A DNA stretch of 64,000 bases from Neckera pumila (Eukaryota > Streptophyta > Bryopsida > Hypnales > Neckeraceae): assembly GCA_963969595.1 (NCBI GenBank), contig OZ018409.1, positions 1,924,501-1,988,500 of the forward strand, in the 5' to 3' direction. Each line of letters opens with the position of its first letter. The first letter of the stretch is position 1. Of the stretch, positions 11,211-23,438 are shown in pieces. The notes beneath the pieces are model-generated. The model was not told the origin of the DNA. It did no database searches and saw nothing but the letters and a program-made list of their open reading frames with translations. The translations under genes and the position numbers were made by a program.

Positions 11211-12635
11211 TTTGATCGATCATGAATGAAGTCCATTTGTCGTGTGTATTAGTGCATTATGCTGCTGTGATCTTGAGATAGATGCTCACAAACCATTCCA
11301 GTCAATCTCTTTAGCTAAATGTGTCGATGTATTGCATGAATGTATTAGCCATTATTCTTGGATGAAGTTCATCTGACTTTTGTATGTGCTAGTGCATTGT
11401 ACGGTTGTGCTTCTACAATAGATGTGAGCCGTCCTAGTCGATCTCAAAGCTAATGGTTGCGATGCATAATTGACTTAGGTATGACATTCCTGATTTGTTG
11501 TGTCTAGTCGCATTTAGTTGAACATTTTGGAATCCCAGAATGTAGTTATCTTTTGAGACTTTGCTGTCGTCTTTGGTAGCATCCTCCGATCCAGACTTTC
11601 TAATTTGTTAGATCGCCCAATGAACTGAATTGAAGGAGTCTTTAAACAATGTTACTTTTGAAACCATCCACTCAAAAGAGAAATTGTTGTGTTCCACTGG
11701 CACTAATGGCTTAGACCGACTTTTGACTTGTACTTCAACGAATGTCAGTTTTATTTGAGACCATACTATGAAGATAAGAATTCTTCGTAGAATGTATATG
11801 GATTTGTGGGAGTATTGGTGGATGAAATCCATTCACAATATACTTAGGGTTTCATTCTAATTATCCTCAGGGTTTTCATCTGAACTTTTGTTCTATCGAC
11901 TATTAGTTCTCTGTCTCTTGTCAATGTTAGTTCTAGTTGTTTGTTTACAATTAGAGGGTGTTTGAGTAGGAGAAAGAATGTGTTGCACACATTAAGCTCT
12001 TAAGATTACTATAGGATTGTAATACAACTATGCATTACGCACACTTCTCAATAAAGATGAGTTTGTACTAGATCTACGTTCTAGTTCAGCTTTGGTGCTA
12101 GAATGAGTGTACATCTTTAGATTATGGGCCTTAAGCGCTTAATTTGCGCCTTTTTTTTTCTTTTTTTCTTTTTTTCTCTTAGCAGATACGATTGTTAGTT
12201 TCCTTTTTATAATGACTTCTATCATTTCTTTTCACGCTGCATTTTTGCAAGCTCTTGTAGAATCTCTTTCATCACAATCAAGTCCATTTTCTTTAACTCA
12301 TTTAGTACCTGCCGTAGCTTTCTCAATTCCTCCTCCTGTCAATCTTCTCGCTCGCTTACAAATAGCTTTTCCATCCTCACCGTATACTGGTGGATCAGAT
12401 CCAGGAGCCAGAGTGTAGTTTAGGCGGAGTGAAGTCAGGGAGAGTAAAGTTCTTAGAAAATTCTTTTAGTTTAACTTCTACTCTCTCATCACTATTGTTC
12501 ATTAGACTTTTTAGTCTGTTTTCTTTTAGCTTCATTCTTTAGTTTTGATTCTTAGTTAAATTCACAGATTCCTTAGTTGTTAGAAATAATTGAGCTTCTT
12601 ATTGTGCTTTTCGAAGTTTTCTTGATTTTCTTGAT
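11211..12635. other. Non-coding stretch upstream of Copia; possible LTR remains
   Basis: No gene seen. Around 12390 there is TGGTGGATCAGATCC, which faintly resembles the tRNA-Met primer-binding site of Copia elements (TGGTATCAGAGC) and lies about 250 bp before the gag frame. The sequence before it, including AATAAAG at about 12051, could be a decayed 5' LTR, but no matching 3' LTR was found. Confidence 0.3.
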
Positions 12636-13187
12636 TTGTTCTTTTTGCATTTTTTCTTAATGGATTTTCACGATAAGATCCTTGTGAAGATGTTTGACGG
12701 AATTCAGTTTTCAGTCTGGAAGTATCACATGGAAATTGTTTTTGAAGCCAAAAAAGTGTTAAGAGTAGTTTCTAGTATAGAGAGATGTCATGTTCCCGTT
12801 GACCCATTGATCATCACCCCTGAGGAGCTCATTTGAATTGATACATGGGATGACAAAAATGCTAATGCTAGAATGTTCATCAACAAGTCTATTTTCCAAA
12901 AAATTCTTGGTAAACTCATTAGTTGTACCACAGCAACCTCCATGTGGCACAAACTATGTTCCCTGCATCTTAGCAAAACTCCTGAGAGTGTTTTCACACT
13001 CCAAGGCAAGTTTTTTTATTACAAGATGAAGAGCACAAATGATATTTCATCTCATATACAGAACATTACCGAGATGGCAATGATTCTTGCAGATTTAGGC
13101 CACAATGTTCTCAATAAGATGGTCATTTCTAAGAGAATCTACAGCCTTCCTCCTAGCTATAATAGTATCATAGCTTGCGTGGTCTAA
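12636..13187 (+). pseudogene. Copia gag capsid region with one in-frame stop
   Basis: One frame has a TGA at about 12834-12836. The product has the features of the Copia gag (UBN2/retrotran_gag) family: F-DG-QFSVWKYHMEIVFEAK near the start, a W-D-x-N-A-R segment, SMWHKLCSLH, and the FYYKMKSTNDISSHIQ stretch corresponding to the usual L-x-L-K-M-x-E-G-x-S-V-x-x-H motif. The family forms the virus-like particle that packages element RNA in the cytoplasm. A TAA ends this frame and the next part lies in another frame. Confidence 0.75.
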
Positions 13188-13242
13188 TGTTCCCGAGGCA
13201 AGCTAGACTGTTGACAATCTAGAAGAACGTCTTATACGGCAT

Positions 13243-13707
13243 GTGAGTTTACTGCAGAGACAAGGTGGTACTGATATCAAAACTGACCAGGCCTTCTTCA
13301 CTCGTTCGAGTTCAGTCTTGCAAAATCGTCCATTCTCTAAGAAGGACCAACATCAAAGAGACTTGAATTATATTAGAGACCTCAAGGCATGTACAAAGTG
13401 TTATAACTATCATGAACTCAGCCATTGGTTAGTCGATTGCCCAAAGCCGAAGAAGAAACGTCCAAATGGGAAGGCTCAAAAAATTGATGGTGGATTAAGC
13501 GAAGCCAATCTTGTTGAGAGTTTACGTATTGCTAGCAGTACAGATGATGATTCAATATCCACTTCGGATGAGGATTTTGCTTTTGTCATCACATCAACCT
13601 TATCGAGCTACGCTCTTATAGCCGACTCTTCTCTTGATCTGTGGTTTGTCGATAGCGGAGCAAGCCAACATATGATAGATAGAGTTGAATGGTTCTCCAA
13701 CTTCTAA
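13243..13707 (+). pseudogene. Copia zinc knuckle and aspartic protease segment
   Basis: The zinc knuckle CTKCYNYHELSHWLVDC is altered: aligned to C-x2-C-x4-H-x4-C with the first Cys at CYNY, the second Cys is Tyr. It is followed by a basic KPKKKRP patch. Further on, LWFVDSGASQHM carries the D-S-G active-site triad of the Copia protease, which would cleave the polyprotein. The frame then breaks at about 13707. Confidence 0.75.
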
Positions 13708-14150
13708 TCAATTCCTGAAGGTGTTCATACTATGCAGATTGTCGATGACACCAAACTATGAGTTTGAGGCAAAGGCGATATTCAGATTCGCTGTTTAGTT
13801 GATGGTCAAAATCATAGGGGCCTTTTATAAGATGTTCTTTTTGTGCCAAAATCGAAACGCAATCTTTTCTCCGTTAGACTTATGTTTGAAAGAAATTTAT
13901 CTTTTGTCACTTTCCCAGGCCATTGTGAATTTTCTACTCTTTTTGGTAGAAAAGTCTTGGAAGGTACTCGTGTGCGGAAGTTATATCAACTTGCGATGAC
14001 GGTAATACTTCCCAAACAAGTGGCGATATCTGAACTTGTTGACTCTGCTGGTTTTTTGTCAAGTTCTACACAGGAAGCGTGTTCATCTACAATCGATTCA
14101 GCTCTTGTTGCAAGCTCTTCAAAGGCTCACGATGATTTCATCCTCTAGCA

Positions 14151-15544
14151 CAAAGAAATGGACCATGTGAATATTTCTCTTATTCATCAGATGAGTGCAA
14201 ACGAGTGAACGACAGTTTATTTGATTTCAAGATGGAGAAGCAAGTTCAACTTTAGCACCCCTGTGAAGGATGCATGCTTGGTAAGCAACACAAATCCACT
14301 TACAAACATGATTTACAGAAGCAAAGATCTGTTACACCTGGTCAATTGATTCATGGAGATGTTTCTGGAGCAGAAACGAAGAATCCATCACTTAAGGGCT
14401 CTATGTACTATATACTATACAAGGATGACGCTATTGCATATTGCTTTGTTCATTTTACTGAGCACAAGTCTGACACTTTTCCATTCTTCAAGCAAGTTGT
14501 AAAGCTGGTTAAAAGGAAACAGGTCATGATGTTCTTGCAATCCGAACGGATCAAGGCAAGGAAATCGTAAATCATGCTTTTGACAAATACCTTGTTGAAA
14601 TGAATATTTCTCGACAAACCAGTACGGTTTATACTCCACAGCAGAACGGTTACATTGAACAAGACAATCGTATTGTGATGGAGATGGCCCAAAGCATTCT
14701 TCATGCCAAGGATTCTTTTTGAGCCGTTAGCATAGACGTATACCTGTTGAACAAAACAATTAACCACTAGCTTGGCAATGTTACTCTTTATGAAAAGTGG
14801 TTTGGCGAGAAACCTTCAGTCCAACATCTTAGAGTCTTTGGTTCTTTGGCATGGGTGTTTATCAATAAAGTAGTGCGGACAAAACTTGACCCTAAAAGCG
14901 TTAAGACATACTTTGTTGGATACTCATCCACAAGCCGAGCATATTGTTTCTGGGAGCCGATAGCTGACAAGATAATTAAAGGTGCCAACTATACTATTGA
15001 CGAGAGATCTGGTAAGTATTGCCCAGGTTTCCCTCTCAACACTAGTCTTGAATCGTATACTGCTATTACAATTGATTCATCCAAATCATTGCCCGATCAT
15101 GCTATTCCATACCAACATTCTATTGATGTTATTGATGATACATCTAATGGACTAATGGGAGATTTTTTTAGGGATGGGAGTAGTTCATCACTCTCCCCTT
15201 TAGCAGATGATACTGCATGTCTGAACCCAGCTATACCAGTTACCGATTCTTCTATCACTGATCACTTGTCACCAGTAGTGGGAGTTTCATTAACCCCAAA
15301 TGCTTTGGTTCACTCTTCGATAGTGGAACTTCATGATGCACATGACGAACCTGTTGATCCATGGTTCCGATCCATCCAAGAGCTATTGAATAGTATGCCC
15401 CGTCTTCCGGATTATCCTAACTTTCCTGAGTTACCGAAAGAACCAGAACCACCTGATTTATCCCGTATAGATCCAATGGGTAACAATGATGTTCGTGTTT
15501 CAAATGCTTTACTTGTGAATGAAAAGGACCAAGGAAATAGATGG

Positions 15545-15583
<39 letters not shown>
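14151..15583 (+). pseudogene. Copia integrase with frame breaks, cut at an (AT)n run
   Basis: The N-terminal HHCC region is recognisable (MDHVNISLIHQM, then CEGCMLGKQHK). Catalytic-core segments follow in two frames: the first Asp in IHGDVSG, the second in RTDQGKE, and the region up to the Glu in YTPQQNGYIEQDN. The usual C-terminal part (HLRVFGSLAWVF, VKTYFVGYSS, KAYCFWEP-like) is present in a longer frame from 14846. At least one stop (about 14720) and two frame shifts are present. After a Pro/acidic linker the frame runs into (AT)n and ends. Confidence 0.8.
15549..15581. repeat. (AT)n microsatellite
   Basis: About 16 uninterrupted AT dinucleotides lie exactly where Copia coding similarity stops, so the run may mark a repair or recombination junction. 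Confidence 0.95.
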
Positions 15584-15586
<3 letters not shown>

Positions 15587-16472
15587 TATGGCAATACGCC
15601 TTTATACATCACTAGTCAATACCTCAAAGGATATGACTCTTCAAACATCAAACGACACAACTATGACACCTAATAATTAGGGAGCTTAATCTCAACACTC
15701 CCCCTTAACCCTGTAGTGGTTGTAGTCTTCCAAGAGAGTGGGAGGACATTGAAAACATGAAAGTGGTCAAGGTTGGATGCTCTGAACTGGAATTAGATGG
15801 GAAAGGATTTCATCGTATGATCTTTAGCCCCTACGGGACCGCAGTCGATGAGAAGAAGAATTTCAGAAAAATACTTCCGCGATTTCAAGATTGTGATGTT
15901 TGACTAGGAAGTGTTGGGCATTGACTTTGACGGGCAGAGTGTTTCTTGTTCATAGTGTTGCAAATTCAAAGGCCATGGGAGGCCTAAAAAATTCAAAAAA
16001 AAATAGGGGTTGTACCTCAGCATGTGAGGTATGCGTGCAAACTTACAGATGAGAGAAGCAAGAACTCTCCTCTCAGATTCAAATCTTGCAATGCGGAGCA
16101 CACTATAAGAAATAAAGAGTAAGGTTTGTTCGGGTAGTTCTCGTCTAAACTATAGACATGACCGGCAATAAAAAACGTGGGACCGATCGCCTTGCTCTCT
16201 TGCCCATCCGTTCACTTTTGGATAGCCCGTTTATAATAAGATAATATAACTGATGTCCTAACAGCTGTGTTTCACGTCTAAGGTGTCGATATAGTACAGT
16301 TTCAAAATATGACAAATGCAATGGAAAGAATGCTGATAGAATTCTAAATTCCCCAATTAAATGTGAATTTTAATTCCGCATGCATTCTGTGGAAAGCTTG
16401 CATCGGTGACGATAAACTTCAAAGACAAGCACCGTGTTGTTGCTCTCTCAAACAAAGAGTGCTGGACAAGAT

Positions 16473-17146
16473 AATACGTGAAGATAAGTCATCATTCTTG
16501 TTGCAACAACAAGCTAGAGACAATCCTATAAAGAAAACCCAAAGACATTTGATTTGCCGTGTGCAGCAGGCCGAGGACCGGGTTCTTGAAGTTCAGTACT
16601 TAGACAAGAAACTACTCTTGGACTGTACAAGACTAGCAGATGCCAGGTTGATAACTCAAATACCTTCAAGACTTCAGACACAAGAAGAACGCAGAGGCGT
16701 TACCCTCCCCGGTTATCTTTTATAGGTCGTTTCTTCACCCCCCCCTTGACTTTCTTAAAACAGAAAGTCAAGGGGGGGTGAAGAAACAACCTATGAAAGA
16801 TTATCGAGGAGGATAATCCTCCCCATTCTTCTTGTGAGAATCACTTAGGCCAAACTACAATTGTACAGTACATTTTGAAAAGAGTAAGTTGCTAGGATTC
16901 AAGAAGAAACAACTACAATAAATTACTACTTCAAATAAACCTTATACCTTACAACAAAAAGATGGTCGGACCAGCACACCATACAAATCAAGGAAACCGA
17001 TAGAGTTTGGATCAGAGAAACTTTAGTGTAAGATATAATTGTAAGTGAGACACAACAAATACGCGTGTAAACATACACACAAGATGTAATAATAAACTTC
17101 CGTTCCTCAAATACGTGAAGATAAGTCGTCATTCTTATTGAAACAA
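16473..17146 (+). repeat. Pair of about 38-bp direct repeats, 637 bp apart
   Basis: AATACGTGAAGATAAGTC followed by a TCATTCTT stretch occurs at 16473-16511 and again at 17110-17146. The spacing would fit remnants of flanking repeats of a small element enclosing the hairpin at 16704-16812. Confidence 0.55.
16704..16812. repeat. Long hairpin, arms about 51 bp, 6-base loop
   Basis: The left arm (16704-16755) ends with GACTTTCT and the right arm (16762-16812) starts AGAAAGTC. The arms pair through a C-run against a G-run (8 C against 7 G) and the motif GTTTCTTCAC against GTGAAGAAAC, and then less perfectly outward. It is too regular to be chance. A foldback element or small-RNA precursor is possible. 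Confidence 0.85.
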
Positions 17147-17885
17147 AAAATAAATGAGTTAAAAGTCCTGAAGTAGAATGATTAAATAAATTTTGAGACA
17201 AGTGAGTGTGGTCACCCATCCCCAAGCATCAATGCAGAGCGAAGGTGCTGAACCTCAGAAATCTCATCCATTACCTGGCGTCCTCTGGTCCATCAACCAT
17301 TCAATCCTGGTCGCCAGAAGCTTATAATTATATACTACATTCCCATTGATCGAGACACATTCTGGTGGTCGATAGTAACAAGGATTCCAAAAATAAGAAG
17401 AAATGTTGAGGAGTGCAATAAAAGAGGCAAGGCCAAGTGCGGCTCTCGGACAATAGACCTTGAATATTATAGGTGCATAAATTGTAGTATAAATTGTAGT
17501 ATTGTTCCACATATCTCTTTCCATGTGACACATAGCATGAACAATAAATGCTAAGGACAAGAACATGACGTCATGAACTTGGACACTTATGCACTGCCCG
17601 AAGTGAACAATACTTGTTCCCCTATTTTTGTACCTTCCTTATTGTTAGCAATGGGCACATACAAATTTCTTGTTTTCCTGAGACCTCTCGCCCTATCCAT
17701 TTATCAAAAAATCAGGTTACAATATTCACACGTTGTTTACTGCATTTCAAGTAAAGGACACCTACATAGGCCTCCACAAAAATGACAGATGAAATAAAGT
17801 CGTTGCTTGGGAGATATGGAACTTTTCCTTTGTACATTGTCCAAAATATGGACGCTGACGTGCTTAGGGGTTAAGTTACTAATTA

Positions 17886-19199
17886 TTAATTTTGCCTATC
17901 TCTACTAGATTGCATGTTTTTATGTGGACTGCGTTCAAATAGATTTCCTTCATTTATATATGATACTATTCCTAAAGCTTTTTGAAATTTGGCATGTTTA
18001 GCTTGAGTTAGTCCTTTGGTAAGAATATTTGCAAGCATCCGCTCCGTGCTTGTAAAGATTAGGTGTATGTCGCCAAATTTGATCTTTTTACAAACAAAAT
18101 GATGTTGAAGTTCAATATATTTTGTACGAGCATGAAACTTTGGGTTTTTAGCCAAAGCATTACTAATTTGATTATCGGAACGTATATCAGTTGCTGCAAT
18201 AATGGAAAGTCCAAAATTCATCAACAATTTTTGTAACCACACAGCTTCTTTGGTTACTTGTGTTAAGGCCATGTACTCAGCTTCGGTGCTAGAAAGGGCT
18301 ATGGTAGGTTGACGTTTACTTTGCCATGAGATAGCTCCCCCGGCTAAAGTAAACACATAACCGGTAGTAGACTTTTGAGTGTCAAGGTCACTAGCCCAGT
18401 CAGCTCGCACCAACCAACCAATCTCAAATTTGATAATGACTTGCGGTGAATGTGGCCTTGATAGCAAAGTCCAATAGTTTTAGTACCTTGAAGATAATGC
18501 AAAATGTATTTTACTGCTGACCAATGAAGTAGGCTTGGATTAGACATAAATTGGATACAACACCAATAATATAGCTCAAATCTGCACGAGTGCAAACCAT
18601 ACAATAACTTAAACTACCAATAGCTTGTGAATAAGGAACATTAAGCATTGCTTCCTTGTCAAGAGTAGTTTCAGGTGCCATGTCTTTAGTAAGTTTAACA
18701 CTAGATTGGACAGGGGTAAAAATAGGTTTATAGTTGTCCATATTAAAACGTTTTCAAATATCCATAATATATTTTTCTTGCGACATATAAAGGAGGCGAT
18801 GAGAACAATCATGAGTAATTTGAATCCCAAGACAATATTGCAAAGAGCCCATATCAATCATTTGAAATTCATTGAGAAGATTTGTCATAGTAGTCTGGAG
18901 AATAGTAAGGGAGTCACTCATAATGATTAAATCATCAACATATAGACTAAGTATGGACAAAAATCCACTTAGATGTTGAATGTAAACATTTTGATCCGCA
19001 TCAACTTTAATAAAACCAGTGCGTAATAAATAGGAATCTATCCTTTCATACCAAATGCGTTGAGACTATTTCAAGCCATATAAGGCGCAAAGCATACGGC
19101 AAACTTTGGATTCCTGTCCAGAGACTACATACCCCTCAAGTTGAAACATGTAAATAGTTTCTTGCAAAAAACCATGGAGAAATGCCGTTTAACATCCAT
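17886..19199 (-). mobile_element. Ty1/Copia fragment: reverse transcriptase and RNase H (minus strand)
   Basis: Read on the minus strand from 19199: MDVK at the start of the Copia RT core, GFLQETIYM, RMLCALYGLK, then the catalytic YVDDLIIM (complement near 18940), then SQEKYIMDI. Near 18740-18600 come the tether segments (MAPETTLDKEAML, SYCMVCTRADLSYIIGVVS). RNase H follows in another frame: [40 protein letters not shown], then [22 protein letters not shown] and ANILTKGL. Several frame changes make it a pseudo-element. It lacks gag, protease and integrase, which are what the + strand fragment at 12.6-15.6 kb retains. Confidence 0.88.
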
Positions 19200-19415
19200 T
19201 AGATGTATTAGAATGCTAAAAATAGAATTCAAAAAAACATGGAGAAATGCCATTTTAACATCCATTAGAATTCACACCCTATTTTTTTTATCAAGGCACA
19301 TTAGGTGGCGTTAGAAGGGTTTTTCTTTTTTGCATTCTATTTTCTTTGGCAAGGCAAATTGGATGGTATTAGAAGGATCTTTCTTTTTTGTACCCTACTT
19401 TTTTGGGTGACACTT
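19172..19415. repeat. Two short tandem duplications beside the Copia fragment
   Basis: CATGGAGAAATGCC followed by TTTAACATCCATTAG occurs at 19172-19202 and again from 19239. Immediately after, a roughly 58-bp unit containing AAGGCACATTAGGTGG and TTAGAAGG occurs at about 19293 and 19351. The first duplication copies the 5' end of the retained RT coding sequence. Confidence 0.65.
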
Positions 19416-21460
19416 CTGTTTGTGTGAAATTTTTGTGCATGGTTGACATCCTAAATTTATTTATTTTTTGAGTTTGAAAATCTATTTTTAAATTTATGAA
19501 GATTTTAAAACATTAAAAATTATTCAAACATGTGGACCCTAGAAAATCACCTATAAGAATAATATATTAAAGAACATTGGATCTATTATGAAGATTCATT
19601 TTTTTATACTAATAGTCTTTAATTCTAAATCATTGAAAGTAACAATCTTCTTGGTACTATAAAAAATAAACAATGAATTTAGCATCATCTTATGAAGATA
19701 AGTGAATAATCCAAATGAGGAAATTTCCAATTCCATCCACTAAAAATGCATTCAAGCAAATCCCAACTCCAAAACTTGGATGAAAAAATATATATCTCTG
19801 TCTAAAGTCCTAGAGGGCTCCTTGAATTTGTCTAAAGCATGCAAATTATCAATCTTAGCATCACTTCGGAATAAAGAGTTCACATATTAATTTTCACCAG
19901 CACATCATATGTTCAAATTCCTTCTATCTCACCAAGCAAAACTCAATTACAGAGTCCAACATACTCTTTACACTCATCACCATCATAAGGTACCAATGTC
20001 ACAGCAAGTATTGATTCCATTAAAGTCATTTGCTGAATGTAATGAACTGAAACATCCAGATACAAAAACACCATACCCCATTTGTGCATCTGACATCAAT
20101 AAAGTTACAATCAGATACAAAGAACCCCAAAATCAATGCTCCTGCGGAGATGTAATCATGAACTCATGTGATCCCGCATGTAATCACAGCCACCAAGATA
20201 ATTACAATCAGCTCTATATACCCAACTAGTCTGACCCATTAGTACACCCAATTGGAACAGACAGGCCCTACTGAATACAATATAAGGGATCCAAATGACC
20301 AGCCCCTAAATTAGATGTACAAAAAGTGAATGGACCACATTTATAGGCTACCTAATTTACTAGTAATGCGTTTCACCTTTTGAATTTCCAATACATTAGT
20401 TGTAAATCTTTTATAATTTTTATCTGAAAAGAATAAAACTTTACCTATCTTTGGTCGTACGTCGTTTTTAAAATGCGTAAGTGATCCACCCGGGGCTACT
20501 AATGTGACAAACTCATTCTAGATAGTGACAAATGATTTGGGTGTTGCTAAATAATGAAGATACCTTAAAGCAAAAACACCCCAAACCGCCACTTTTTAAA
20601 TTATTAGATTGTTCAACATTTTATATCTTTTCTTTGGCAAGTGATAAGAAAATTCAATACTCCAAAGAATGCATCATTTAGATACCAAACACAAAGTCAA
20701 AGTTTTATGGTAGATTTTCTAGCACAATTTCCTTAAGACTAAGAGTGGGTTGATTTAGGAGATGAACACCGTATGAGCATCTTGTCAAGTGGTGCTTTCA
20801 TACATGCACATTTCTACGTATCCCTACTTTATTCAAGTTCTAAAAAAAGAGAGCTCTCCATAAATAATTGGATATTGAGCAACCCATTTTCAAAATATAG
20901 ATAATTTGAAAAGCATTTAAAATCATATGTCTCTAAAAATTTAGCCCTAGAAAAAATTATCTTCAAAAGTTATGCACAAAAAAGGGACAATGGTAAATGC
21001 CAAGAACATAGACATTTTGATGTTTGATTTTTAGAAAATGGTAAAAAATTTCAAAAAACAAAATAATCAAATTTTCTAACTTTTAGGTGCTCTTTCTTAA
21101 TTATTTTCATCTTTGGAAAAAAATTGTGTTCTCTATATTTGCGCAAAGGTGGTGCACTTTTACCACATGTAGAAGGTGGATAATTCATTATTTTTAAAAA
21201 ATACTTTCATGGATTTGTGTAACTTTAGTAGAAGTCTTTGCTTAACAATTTTGAGCTTCAAATTCTCATTTTTGGGACAGAAATAGCACTACCCTTCTCC
21301 CCAAATGGCTAAAGTAGACATTCAAATGGTTGCTATTTAAAAATAAAAAAATAATTTTATAAGAATGGAAAAAATTACAGAAATTACTCAATGTCTACAA
21401 CTACAATAGAACTTCTAATAAACAACACTCTCTAAAACAATAAACTTCTCTAAAGTAGTA
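19416..21460. other. AT-rich stretch without gene
   Basis: No convincing coding sequence. The frame at 19909-20229 (+) has no recognisable domain. No terminal repeats were defined. Confidence 0.5.
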
Positions 21461-21713
21461 TTAACTTCTAAAGGACTAAGGCCTTATTTCACATAAAAAA
21501 TCAAAGCTGCCATTTGTATTGCAAAGAGTAAAAAATTTTGAATTTTTTTTGTGCATCTAACTATAGGATCTTATACCTAACTAGAATGAGAATGTGCAGG
21601 ATTAATTTCAAAAATTTTGACCATACAAATTGCAAGATATCTGCATTTAAAGTGAAAAAAATAAGTTGTTTTGCATATTGTGGGACTAGATTATTTGACT
21701 TTTAACCTTCTTA

Positions 21714-22792
21714 ACCCCTAAAAGCCCAAGGGGTTTGTACAAAATAAAAATGTATTATAAAATACAAGTTCTAAATTTTTTTTGAAGTTTGCATCAAAGA
21801 AGATAATGTGAAGCATGAAAAGTAGAAAGCATCCGTATGGTCAAAATTGTAAAATCATTCTTAGATTTTTTTAAATGAATTTTGAAGATATAACTTCAAA
21901 AATTCATCAAAATTACAATTTCTATTTTTAGCATTTGAATTTTTTTTTGATTGGTCAAAATTGTGGTTTCTATTGATTTGTGAAAAAATGCATGAGATAT
22001 AGTAATGAGAACACCAATATTTTTTCCAAATAGTAAGTTTTTTAACACTAGCCTTTAAGGGCTCAAGCGACCATTTAATGGCCATTGCCCGACTCGAGCA
22101 AAATTTTCGGGTAAAAAAAATTATTTTTAATTTTTTTTAATTTTTTTTTTGCTTGCAAAAGATTGGGTTGTCTATCAATATTTATACTCAAAACTCAGAT
22201 CACTATGGTCAAACAAAATCTATAAGAGAAATAGCACAAAGTATCTAGATTTGCCTAGTGTTGAAAAAATTTACTCTTTGGGGAAAATATTGGTATTTTT
22301 ATTACTAGATCTCATGCATTTTTTCAAAAATCAATAGAAAACACCATTTTGACCAATCAAAAAAAAATTCAAATGCTAAAAATAGAAATTGTATTTTTGA
22401 TGAATTTTTGAAGTTATATCTTCAAAATTCATTTTAAAAAAATCTAAGAATAGTTTTATAATTTTGACCGTATGGATGCTTTTTACTTTTCATGCTTCAC
22501 ATTATCTTCTTTGATGCAAACTTCAAAAAGTTTTAGAACTTATATTTTATAACACATTTGTATTTTGTCCAAACCCCTTGGGCTTTTAGAGGCTAGGCAG
22601 AACTAGACACTTTGTGGTATTTCTCTTATAGTTTTTATTTGACTATAGCAATCTGAGTTTTGAGTATAAATATTGATAAGCAATCCAATCTTTTGCAAAA
22701 AAAAAAAAAAAAAAAAAAAAAAGTTTTTTTTTTTTTTGCCTGAAAATTTTGCCCGAAGTCGAGCAGCAACCAAAAAATGGTCACTTGAGCGC
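21714..22792. mobile_element. Family AX element, outer copy, split by an inverted copy of itself
   Basis: TTA flanks both ends (21711-21713 and 22793-22795). The left terminus reads ACCCCTAAAAGCCCAAGGGG. The outer copy consists of segment A (21714-22047) and segment X' (22596-22792). Between them lies a second copy in the opposite orientation (22051-22592). Removing the insert and one 3-bp duplication leaves about 534 bp, against 542 bp for the insert. It is inserted within family G copy 1. No coding capacity. Confidence 0.8.
22051..22592. mobile_element. Family AX element, inner copy (opposite orientation)
   Basis: CTA flanks both ends (22048-22050 and 22593-22595). The ends GCCTTTAAGGGCTCAAG and GGGCTTTTAGAGG are imperfect inverted repeats. 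It contains X (matching the reverse complement of 22608-22792, including the GCAAAAGATTGGGTTGTC segment) and A' (matching the reverse complement of 21714-22047). The intact target sequence, an AACACTAGGC-like word, can be read from the other copy at about 22253. Confidence 0.8.
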
Positions 22793-23438
22793 TTAATTTT
22801 TTGCACTACAGAGTTTTGAGGTTTAAATCTTTATAGTGCAAAATTGAATTGAGAGTCTAGGGAAGAAAAAATATTTCAAAAAACTTAATTTTCATTCTTA
22901 AGAAAATTGTTAAACAGAAGTAGGTACGAGGTAGAAGGAAAATCTAAATTATTTATATCTCTAAGATGGTATTAGAATGCACAAATCACAATGGTTAGAT
23001 TGTTCTAGAAAGCAAGTAAACCATGTGGAACTTTTTTGAAAAATTGTAGAAAAATTGCATTCAAAAATGAATCCTACAAGTTATATTTTCAAGAAAATGC
23101 TTAGATTGTCCCAAAAGCAAGATTGTCCATAACTTTCTTATCACTTATCCAAATGAAATGAGTCAAAGCTTTCCATGTAGACAAAAATATAACCTATGAG
23201 ATGAAAAAAAATTTAATTCAAATCTTTCAAAAAGAATTGTTGCCTAGTCTCCTCTATTTTGAGCTTATTTGGCCATAAATTTGGTTCTCGGCATCAAAGG
23301 GATTAAAAAAAAATTATATTTCTACAAAGCTAATTAGTTTTTAGATCTTCCAATAAATTTCAAAAAATCATGAAAAAATTGAGACCGTATGTACCTGCTC
23401 AAAATCCAATTTGTCCCCCAAAAGGACATGGTACTTTA

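Larger units (their letters stand above)
12636..15583 (+). mobile_element. Ty1/Copia retrotransposon, gag-protease-integrase half, decayed
   Basis: Remains of gag, protease and integrase follow in the normal Copia order, with several stops and frame changes. The coding sequence ends in an (AT)n run at 15549-15581 before any reverse transcriptase. The missing RT-RNase H region is not found on this strand nearby. A Copia RT-RNase H fragment lies 2.3 kb further on in the opposite orientation. Gag is typed in a separate entry, as are protease and integrase. Confidence 0.85.
15582..17885. other. Non-coding stretch between two Copia fragments
   Basis: No gene recognised. It contains CACTCCCCCTTAACCCTG at about 15698, a strong hairpin (16704-16812) and a short direct repeat (16473-16511 against 17110-17146). 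Frames at 16363-16725 (+) and 17264-17566 (-) exist, but neither shows a recognisable domain. Confidence 0.4.
21464..23435. mobile_element. Family G short DNA element, copy 1 (interrupted)
   Basis: The left end ACTTCTAAAGGACTAAGGCC (21464) is preceded by TTA (21461-21463), and the right end is followed by TTA (23436-23438). Without the nested insertion (21711-22792) it is about 890 bp, close to the 923 bp of copy 2, with which it is an inverted match along its length. No coding capacity. The 3-bp TTA duplication fits Tourist/Harbinger-type non-autonomous elements. It abuts copy 2 tail to tail with one shared TTA. Confidence 0.75.

Noticed and set aside
16363..16725. Plus-strand frame of 120 codons
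   Set aside because: Runs into the hairpin at 16704 and contains one of a pair of direct repeats. No domain recognised; probably chance or element-derived.
17264..17566. Minus-strand frame of 100 codons with hydrophobic segments
   Set aside because: Looks membrane-like but has no recognisable motif, no partner exons and no second copy. It lies in non-coding DNA between Copia fragments.
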